This document shows, in pieces, positions 55,904-64,000 of a stretch of DNA of 64,000 nucleotides (positions are counted from its first letter, which is position 1; every line of letters begins with the position of its first letter). The position numbers and the translations under genes are program-made. Below the pieces are notes generated by a model. That model worked only from the letters and a program-made list of their open reading frames with translations. It ran no database searches and was not told the DNA's origin. This DNA is from Dryomyza anilis (lineage: Eukaryota > Arthropoda > Insecta > Diptera > Dryomyzidae), in the NCBI GenBank assembly GCA_951804985.1, contig OX638131.1, forward strand, positions 37,169,544 through 37,233,543, in the 5' to 3' direction.

Positions 55904-57947
55904 CAGTGTGTTTTGTTCATCGATGTCAATAACTCGGTAGGTAAGTCTATGATTCAAAAAAATAAGAAAATGTAAAATAAAAATATGTTATATTTTGCAC
56001 CCAGTTTAAGATACAGATACTTTAGTAAATGCATATTACTTACTTAGTCTATTCAATAAAATTGGTTATAAAATTTAATCTGTTGATAAATGAATATCAA
56101 TTTTTCACTCATATTTTAAACAATTAAATTACTTTTCCAATGGTACCGTCAACTGGGGTGACTTTAGACTTCTAGAGGTTACTTTGGCCAAACAAAAAAT
56201 AATGTTTGCAATCAAATTTTCTCAGAATCCAAATGACTTACAGATTTCATTCTTTTACAATAATTTTCTTTGAAGCATTTTCTATCTGCGTTATGCTATT
56301 TCCTTAACTTTTAACACTCATATTACAACATATTTATATCTTTGTAAATGTAGCTAAATATCATTAATTTTATTTACGAACAAAATCAATTTAGTAGGTA
56401 AAATATACGTATGCTATTAATATGTTACATTGTTTATGTTAGAAATTAATATATTTTGTTTCTAATAAATCAAATATATATTGTCATTTTAGACCATTAC
56501 TATTTTTAATTATTTATTTTATTAAATCGTTTTTTAAATTAATGTTTTTGGGGTGACTTTGGCCCGAGTTAAAGTCGCCCCAAACTATACATGGAGGTGA
56601 CTTTGACCCGGTTAAAACCCACATCAAATAATTCGAACGTGTATACCCAATGTTAAAATAACTCATGTGAAATTGTGGGTTTATTTATTCCATTCTTTTC
56701 CAAATATATGCTATATTTTCCCATTTTTAAAATAAACGTGTTTCAATTTTAGTTAGTTTTTTTTATATAATGTCAGATATTGACATAACAATATAAATGA
56801 AAAACAACGGAGTTGAGTTAATTGCAAGACTAAGGCGGGTACAAACTGGAAGTGATCATTATTTATCTAGAAATATTAAAAAAATAGATCCACATAAGCC
56901 CTTTACTAAAAAAGAACTGTAAAATAGTCAGAATTTATTTTTTGTAATTGATATTACATATCAGTTGACTAATTTACTTGATTAATTCCATTTAATAAAC
57001 TTTTCTAATGAAAAATAGAAAATATTTGTTATCTTTTTCATATTAATCCTTATTACCATGCTTATAATTCGAAATATATGAGTTTCAAGTGATCTGAATT
57101 TTCAGTAAAACATTTATGATGATATAGTATCATAGTCATCTTATAGTTCCATAAAAACATAGATGAAATTGGTGATAAACATGTTTGGGCCAAAGTCACA
57201 TCACGCGCGAGGTGACTTTGAACCATTTTTATTTTTATTTTTTTATAATTACTGTTATTACACCATGAAATTTTGATTGCGGATACTTAAAAAGGACATA
57301 CTTACAATATTTTATAAAATAATGAAATATTAATTCCATTACAAAATAGCGAATTAAAAGCATTACAAAATCAACATATACAGTTTTTCGGGTCAAAGTC
57401 ACCCCAGTTGACGGTATATCACATTCTCGAATCCCATTTAATTCTACCGCAATATCAAAAGACCCGCCACTGTTGAATTATTTTTGCAGAATAATTTTCC
57501 GGTTTAAAATTACTGTAATTGCTAAGAAGGCACTGGGAATGAACATGTCTAACATTAGAAATTATAAAAAAACAGGGGTGATCCATAACAATATTTTGAG
57601 AAAATCGATGAAAAAGTCAAATTATGTATTTTTATTTTTGTAAATTTCAACTTAACGTACATTTTAAATAAGGAAGAAATCATAGGATTCGAGGATGTGA
57701 CATATCATTGGAAAGGTAATTTAATTGTCTAAAATATGGGTGAAAATTGATATTTATTTAATTAAATTTTATAACCAAATTTTCTTAAATAGACTATGTA
57801 AGTAATATGCATTTACTGAACACTCTGTATCTTAAACTGGGTGCAATATAGGACATATTTATATTTTATATTTTCTTATTTTTTTGAATCTTAGTTTTAC
57901 CCCCCATTGTTATTGACATCGATTAACCAAACACCCTGTATATTTAC
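55904..57947. mobile_element. foldback/TIR element (GTGTTTTGTTCATCGATGTC ends) with nested TIR element
   Basis: The left end TGTGTTTTGTTCATCGATGT at 55910 is mirrored by ACATCGATTAACCAAACACC at 57917. Arms of more than 200 bp pair in reverse. The element is interrupted at 56146-57413 by another TIR element. No coding capacity. Related ends are at 32596 and 35680. Confidence 0.82.
56146..57413. mobile_element. 1.27-kb non-autonomous TIR element, TA target
   Basis: Exact inverted ends: CCGTCAACTGGGGTGACTTT left, AAAGTCACCCCAGTTGACGG right, flanked by TA on each side. Subterminal copies of GGGGTGACTTTGRCCC occur at 56549, 56586 and 57212. The host arm reads CCAATGG|TA before it and TA|TATCACATTC after it. 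The mirrored arm at 57700 carries the uninterrupted site. Confidence 0.92.
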
Positions 57948-59944
57948 TCATTTAAAAATCTTAAAATATGCAAAATGTGTTTCTTCTAATAATAAGCGCC
58001 ACTGTACCCAATTAAAAATTATTATTTGTCGGACTGTGTATTAACAGGTTTTTGGTTTTAAATTTGATTTTGAGGTTATATAAAAAAATGCTAGAACTGG
58101 AATAAGAAATGAAGTTCGATACGTTATAAGTTAGATCTGTTAGTTAAAGTAGATCTCGTTAAAAATGTATCGAATGTATCAAATTTATGTTATTTTGTGT
58201 CACGGTGTTATTAAATTATGCTCTTGCTCGGTACTTGGGTGGTACTGATTTAATTATTTTCTGAATTTTCGTGGTACTTCAAAGAGGTAACTAAATGGCT
58301 TTTTAAAAAACATTTAATACTGATTTTTGATAAATCGCTGCATGCAAGTATACCTAACCGAAGAGATAACTTTATTATCACTTTAAGTTAACTTTCAGAT
58401 TAAAGTACGCAAATTATGTGTGCGTGTGTGTGCGTCTGTCTGTTAATATTAAAACTGCACAAGAAGTGAAATTTTGGAATTGTAGGTATGGAGTTTGGTC
58501 AATATAAACGAGGTATACACACATAAGTATGTTGACAGTCAATGCGTATGTAAATGGTCAGTAAATAAAGCCTATTGGGTTCTTTAAAAAGCATTTTATG
58601 CATAAATAAAGTCCTGTGAGTATTGATAATAATGTTTATTAATTTTACGGAAATTATTCGCTTCAGGTGGATAGATAGACAGACAGACAGACAGATGGGA
58701 GAACGGCTGTAGATATTGAGGGCCACCACATTCACAAGGGACACCGTCGTTGCTAATGTTTGCAATGGAAATTCGTATTCTATACGTTTTGTGTAATATG
58801 ACCCACTCGGCTGGCTGTCAGCAATAATAAAATGAATATAATTTTATGGACTTTAATTTAACAGAAAGTTTTGCAGGCACACGCATCTGAAATACAGCAA
58901 TACAAACACGAATTCCGATTTCATTACCAACAACAACCTGTAACGAGCCAAAATATGGCTCAGTCGCAGTTGCCTGTTTTGACCCTAACAAAAACGTTGT
59001 TGTTATTTAACAAGGCACTGTTTTTTTTTTGGTTTGAAATACCATTTCAGAAATGTATTTTTGATTAGCTTTTTTTTTGTGTAGTTATTGAATTATTATG
59101 AACGTTAAAATTTACTTTATTTCTAAAGTTATTTTTTGAAATACTACTTTATTTAGATTAATCACACTATAATTTTTCAATTGAGATATTCTGTACCACT
59201 TAATATTCTCTGTTAAAATGCGTATATTAATTTTAACATGTTTTTCCAGTCACTAATAAAAAATGACGCGCGCACTTGTATTGAATAACAATATCTGATG
59301 CCACAAATTCACCATCCAAAAAAAAAAAACACTTTGTCTATTTGTCGAATTCCTCCGCACAAATCAGCCACCGACGCACTCGAGATACCGCTGCAAACTA
59401 AACTGACGGCTGACGACCACGAAACAACGTTGCAAGGCAGCAACTTCACGCAAAGCTCCTGCAAAACTTCTGAAAAGGCCAAAAGTTCGTCGTGGGTGTT
59501 TAAAGCAAACATTTTTCCTGTATGCTGTATGTATGTGTGCCTATAAAGAGATGTGTGTGTGTGTTTGTGTCAATGTGTAAAGGATAACGTCAAGTTATGC
59601 TCACGCGTCACGCGCGCTCAAATTTTGCATTATTGTTTTATAACAACAACAAAATTAATAACACAATGTTGTTGTTGGTACAACAGATGCGTTTGCTATG
59701 TTGTACGTTTGGTTGTTTTCAAGGTTGTCAGCTTGACAAACAACAAACTCAATTTCGCGCTCTTTCTCTTTTCTGCTCTCTCGCTGTTAAAGTGATTTTG
59801 GTGGAAAATATTTCGGTTGCTCTCAAAGTTCTACGTTGCACACAGACACCTGTGGTACACTTAAAGCTTTCTGTAAAACGGAGTTGCCATGTGCCAATAT
59901 TTTAATTGGCCAGTGGTCATAGTACTTGTTCTTCAAATTCAATG
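57948..59944. other. upstream DNA, no gene
   Basis: 58677-58692 is a short GACA run. 59540-59580 has GTGT runs. 59300-59880 is less AT-rich and single-copy-looking, with an open but unsupported frame. It could hold regulatory sequence or a 5' non-coding exon, but I see no proof. Confidence 0.35.
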
Positions 59945-60640
59945 TAGGAGAGAGCCTGGTGTAAAGTGGGACACGTTTTGATTTTCTTTCAAAAAAGTAG
60001 GGGAGTCTGGGGTAAAGTGAGACACTTTTTGATTTTGCTCCAAAAAAATTTATTAAATTCTTTTGAAGGGTATATTCTATAGACCGGTTCAAGATCAAAC
60101 TTTTTCCCTTAACAAAATACCATTTATATGCATTTTAATTAATTGTTGTGTGATTTTTTAAAACAGCTCTATTTTGGACTTGTTGCAAAATGTTGGGGTA
60201 AAGTAGGAAACTTTCAAATTTTTACCAAAATGTTATTTTAGTCTTTCTTTTACATATTTTGATATTTTTTTCATAACAAAGTCAAATTATATTAAGCATA
60301 AAATGCATTATAATAAGGTAATAAAAAAATAATGTTGAAATTCATAAACATCTCAGTAGTTTAAAAAACAAATTTCTTTGCAAGATTAAAGTGTTTTCTT
60401 CACTAAACCAATTAAATAATTCATATTAAACAATATTTTCACTAAAACTACAACAAACATTGCTTAAATTACGTTTCCCACTATACCCCAGAAAGAGTTT
60501 CCCACTATACCCCAATATCGGAATTTGATCATAACTTCGCAACATTTAAGCAATGTTAAATTATACCCGTTTGCATTTCAAAAGGTATCCGATCCGAATA
60601 TCCAATCATTTTAAACATACTTTCCTTATTAAGAAAGACA
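59945..60640. mobile_element. repeat family C, copy 2 (double left end)
   Basis: It matches 17995-18850: TGGACTTGTTG(C/A), AACAGCTC, TTTCATAACAAAGT, TTACGTTTCCCACT. The left end is present twice (GTAAAGTGGGACACGTTTTG at 59960, GTAAAGTGAGACACTTTTTG at 60012). It lacks the SINE and the nested TIR element found in copy 1, so it gives an uninterrupted version. Confidence 0.8.
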
Positions 60641-60714
60641 CAAATTCATTGTTTTTGATTGCAAACAACAACACTCTAAATTGAATTGCAATAAAAAGGT
60701 ATTAATGTGGTTTT

Positions 60715-61012
60715 AACGGACTAAGCCGACTATAAATACCCTACACATATGTTATAATGTGTGTGGTTACCATTTAAAGTGCTCCAGAGCTCTCCAGGGT
60801 TTACGAATCACGAAAATATACATTTATATATTTGAGCGTAAGGTTTGCTTCGGACGGTATAAAGGAAAATTCACCTGTTGATGTAAGTGTTTTATGAGGT
60901 ATTTGAATATAAGTTGTCGGAACACAGCTCACAATCCCATTTTCTCTGACAGACCGATATATACATAAGTAATATAAATTATAAGTTTCAATTTTTCTGT
61001 AATGTGATTTCA

Positions 61013-61045
<33 letters not shown>

Positions 61046-61085
61046 CAGATGGATATCCCAGGTCATGCTGATCATGAATATATCG
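60715..61085 (-). mobile_element. DINE-1/mini-me-like family B, degenerate copy
   Basis: Recognisable by ACTAAGCCGACTATAAATAC, TTTCAACAGACAGACAGACA and CAGGTCATGCTGATCATGAA. Missing the left end and the region past the core. Confidence 0.8.
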
Positions 61086-63085
61086 TCAGTGTCATACCGT
61101 TTTGTTCATGCCGTTTTAAAAATTTTGGGAAATCAAATATGAAAGTGTGAAGTGCTTTAAAAATTATTTAAAATTATTTTGTTTTAATTTTTTTTTAATT
61201 TTGTTTTATTCATCAATTTAATAATTTAAATTATAATAACTTATACAAAATATCTTTGCATTTCGACAGCTTACTTAATTAAAAATACGGATTTTGTGTG
61301 GCTATATAGTGAACAAAACGAAATATTTTTGTATTTTTTCTATAACTCTTTATTTGTGCAAGATATTATAGTGTTGTAAAAGAATTCATTGTTTGTTTTT
61401 AAAGCAACTATCGATTGGCATCATTATTTAAAAGTATCTTGCCAACAAATTTTCTTGCAAATAATAAAAATTTAAATATTAAAAAAAAAAATTATACCAA
61501 TCGATAGGTGCATTAAAAAGAAAAACATATGCCTTTACACTACTATTTTATCTTGTACCAAAAAAAAAGTTATCGCTTGCAAATAGCAAAATTCGAGAAA
61601 TTGAAATGTCATGTCAAAAGGGCGAATCCTTTCGTTTTTTTGCAATAACTTTTTATTGGCACAAGGTAAAATAGTAGTTCAAAATAATGAAATGTTTATT
61701 TTTAAAGCACCTATCGCTTGACATCATTGTTTAAAGATAATTTTTTGAATTTTTGGTATTTGCAAGAATTTTTTTTGGCAAATTATTTTTAAATAATGAC
61801 GCCAATCCATAAGTGCTTTAAAAATAGACAATTCATGCTTTCACATCACTATTTTATCTTATACCAATTAAAAGTTATGACAAAAGAACGAAAATATTCG
61901 CCCTTTTGGCATGACAGATTTTTAATTTTTATAATTCGCCCTTTTTGGTTTGTGTTTTGTGACTAAAATTAATCGACAAAACCACCTAGGATTTTGGCAG
62001 AGTATACTTGAGTAAAAACTACACAGAAATAAAATGTACATCATATTGATGAATTCCGTTCTTCAAACCAGGATTCATTGTATTGAAGAGCCATTCATAA
62101 TATTAATGACTAACGCCATCAATGTTATGAATGCTATCATAAATATGAAGAACGCTTGATAACTGTCGAAAAAGTGTTCTTCAATATGATGAACTGTATG
62201 AGAAGAATACGTTTCATCATATTAATGAACAAAAATATAAAATACAACATATATGTTCTTCATATTGAAGAATGCTGTTCATTAAACCAAATTTCTAACA
62301 ACATATTTTTTTTTCGTTCATGTTTTACCGTACTTCTCAATTCTCAAGTAGTTTTTGTGTGTTATTTCTTATATAACGCTTGCTCGACATGCATAAATTA
62401 GTAAAATGTTTTATAATATATTTATTATAATAACTATTTTTTGTTAATAAAAATTTATATTTATAAAAAATATATTTTTGAAAAAAAAATTTTTTTTTTC
62501 GCACAAATTTTTGTTTTCGTATTTTTTTTTTGTTCAACTGTTTTTTTTCGAAATTTTTTTTTCTAACAATGTTTTTTTCGATCAAACTTTTTTTTCGAAA
62601 TTTTTTTTGTTCGAAAATTTTTTTTTCGAACATTTGTTTTTTCAAAATTTTTTATTTCACATTTTTTTTTTGAACAATTTTTTTTGTCCAAACATTTTTT
62701 TTTTGGGATAATTTTTTTGTAAATTTTTTTACTGTTATTTTTTGAATAAAATTTTTACACTTTTTTTCGAATTATTTTATAATTTTTTTTTTTTTGAAAA
62801 AATATTATGAACAAATTCATCAATATGACAATTCAAATTCATTGTATTGAATATTTTGTTCATATATGTAATGAATACATTCATTAATATGTCATTTAAT
62901 GAACGGTGGTATCAATATGATGAATCTGGTAGTTGGTGAAAAAAATTCATAATATTTATGAATAAATTCATCATATTGAAGAATTTTTTTTTCTGTGTAA
63001 TTTCAAAAATGTATTTAAAAAAAAAACTCAAATTTCAAAATTTAACATTCGCCCCATTGTTATGATAGTGACGACATGATCAAGA
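61086..63085. mobile_element. foldback family D, copy 2, hosting a MITE
   Basis: It shares ATGTCAAAAGGGCGAATCCT, CTATCGATTGG and TTCGCCCTTTTGGCATGACA with copy 1, and ends TTCGCCCCATTGTTATGATA at 63052. Its left boundary is not clear. A MITE at 62024-62999 is inserted near the right end. Confidence 0.6.
62024..62999. mobile_element. MITE with ACAGAAATAAAA ends and T-rich interior
   Basis: The left ACACAGAAATAAAA and right TTTTTTTTCTGTGT are inverted. Inside, ATCATATTGATGAA/TTCATCAATATGA words recur near both ends. 62470-62790 is a run of TTTTTTTTCGAA-type units. Its Lys-rich and Phe-rich open frames are low-complexity artefacts. Confidence 0.75.
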
Positions 63086-63171
63086 CATGTAACTGGTAGT
63101 AAGTTCAGTACTTTTCCCTACTTTCCTGGACTTTTTCTACTGGATATTACAAACGGCGTATAAAATTATTG

Positions 63172-63390
63172 TACACCCAGAATTCACTCAAATCCCATTA
63201 AAATTAGTCAATAGGACAATTATTGATTTAATAGTATACAAAAAATAAATATTATCATATAAACTCAATGGCAATATCATGGTATTTTTTATTATTTAAT
63301 TGTATTTTCCGATTAAAATAATAATTTATTCTATTGACTATTTTTAATAGCAAAAAACTATTCTTTATATAGTAAATTTTTCTGGGTGTA
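63172..63390. mobile_element. 219-bp MITE, TACACCCAGAA ends
   Basis: TACACCCAGAATTCACTC at the left and AAATTTTTCTGGGTGTA at the right are inverted. Next inward, CTATTGACTA/TAGTCAATAG also pair. No ORF. The copy at 720-838 is the same family. Confidence 0.85.
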
Positions 63391-63400
63391 TGGTATATTA

Positions 63401-63689
63401 GCTGCGTTCCCGTGGTTTTTGATCCTGATCTGTAGATCATTTTCTTATACAAAATCAACACAAACAATTAGAACCAGGTTCGTTTTTGGATCAATTACTG
63501 ATCTGGTACTGTACGTATCAAGTGTAAAATTGTTTGTGGTGATGTTATGCTATTGTGAATAGCACTTAATAAGAAGAATTTCTGCTGAAAAAGAAAGGGC
63601 AGAAGAAAACAGTGCTGCCAAATTTTTTAAAATAGAACCGATGGCGTTCCCGTGAAACAGATCTGATTCAAGTACCACGGTAACGCAGC
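63401..63689. mobile_element. 289-bp MITE, GCTGCGTTCCCGTGG ends
   Basis: The left end GCTGCGTTCCCGTGG and right end CCACGGTAACGCAGC are inverted. TATTA lies on both sides (63396-63400 and 63690-63694) as a possible target duplication. The interior contains GATCCTGATCTGTAGATCA. No coding capacity. Confidence 0.82.
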
Positions 63690-64000
63690 TATTATTTCAA
63701 ATGAGCGTTACAAATACACTTCGGGAAATGAACTGGTACTAGACTAATGACGTGTCTTGTTCCTCGAATATAGTGAATTGATCCTAGTTCTGTATTTTTA
63801 TACAAAACCAACAAAAAACTTGTACATGGCTTTGTCCTAGAGACGGACGAATTAACACTTCATGCAGACCTTTAGACCTATCAAGGAACTACTCTTCAAG
63901 AGCTTGTTTTGTGACCGCTACCAATGGCACCGTTAACATAAAGCGTCTGAAATTATCCGGTCACAGAACTGGCACCAAATCAACCCGTCACAGATATAAA
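63690..64000. other. no feature
   Basis: End of the window. Words such as TTGATCCTAGTTCTGTAT resemble the MITE just before, suggesting a diverged related copy. No gene. Confidence 0.4.

Noticed and set aside
59298..59905. Frames of 80-100 codons near 59.3-59.9 kb
   Set aside because: No domain, no splice partner and no biased codon use visible; kept only as a single-copy island.
62337..62711. Lys-rich and Phe-rich small proteins
   Set aside because: Low-complexity T/A runs inside a MITE, with no start context or homology.

Overview
This is a eukaryotic genomic window, almost certainly from a brachyceran fly. Three things point there: AT-rich DNA with introns, a class C receptor split into short exons with GT/GC...AG junctions, and many copies of a dipteran repeat built around a TATATTCTTGATCAGCAT core next to a GTCY microsatellite (the mini-me / DINE-1 type described in Diptera). 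I see no prokaryotic gene organisation and no viral genome.

The only cellular gene I can support is one minus-strand gene whose coding exons run from 26553 down to 1129. Ten exons join in one continuous frame (360+187+202+361+290+154+110+145+209+250 = 2268 nt, 756 codons) and every splice phase agrees. The product is a class C G-protein-coupled receptor resembling the GPR158/GPR179 orphan family: signal peptide, Cache-like ligand domain, Cys-rich EGF-like segment, seven membrane helices and the first part of the cytoplasmic tail. The rest of the tail lies left of position 1. An acceptor just upstream of the first coding exon (26578-26580) implies at least one 5' non-coding exon to the right. 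The other 37 kb (26.6-64 kb) would then be 5'UTR intron and/or upstream intergenic DNA. I recognise no second gene there.

Most of the window is transposable-element debris, often nested. It includes two LINE reverse-transcriptase fragments (1-686 and 9039-10172), a DD37E mariner relic (6322-7613) plus an end fragment (37946-38216), and a canonical non-autonomous Helitron (33772-34601). There are two DINE-1/mini-me-like families (A: six copies; B: seven copies or fragments) and a tRNA-derived SINE (five copies, one with a 12-bp target duplication inside a family-B element). Many TIR or foldback elements without ORFs are present (5055-5698, 14101-14447, 16494-17778, 18864-19748, 36914-37732, 46135-46465, 47314-47583, 55215-55733, 56146-57413, 62024-62999, 63172-63390, 63401-63689). 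Three unrelated 15-bp minisatellites (2828-4043, 11436-11690 with 34073-34290, 23964-24118 with 24275-24437) give long but meaningless open frames.

Layout: 1-4.7 kb holds exons for the last helices, with a minisatellite in the intron. 4.7-14.5 kb is a 9.9-kb TE-filled intron with a GC donor. 14.5-16.2 kb is a compact cluster of four exons. 16.2-20.9 and 21.1-26.2 kb are two TE-filled introns. 26.2-26.6 kb is the first coding exon. 26.6-64 kb is upstream repeat-rich DNA. I found no convincing new biological system. The most interesting signals are the GC-AG intron with a hairpin element beside its donor, the minisatellite abutting a splice donor, the Helitron carrying a 15-bp array, and the nested elements that leave clean empty-site evidence of mobility.
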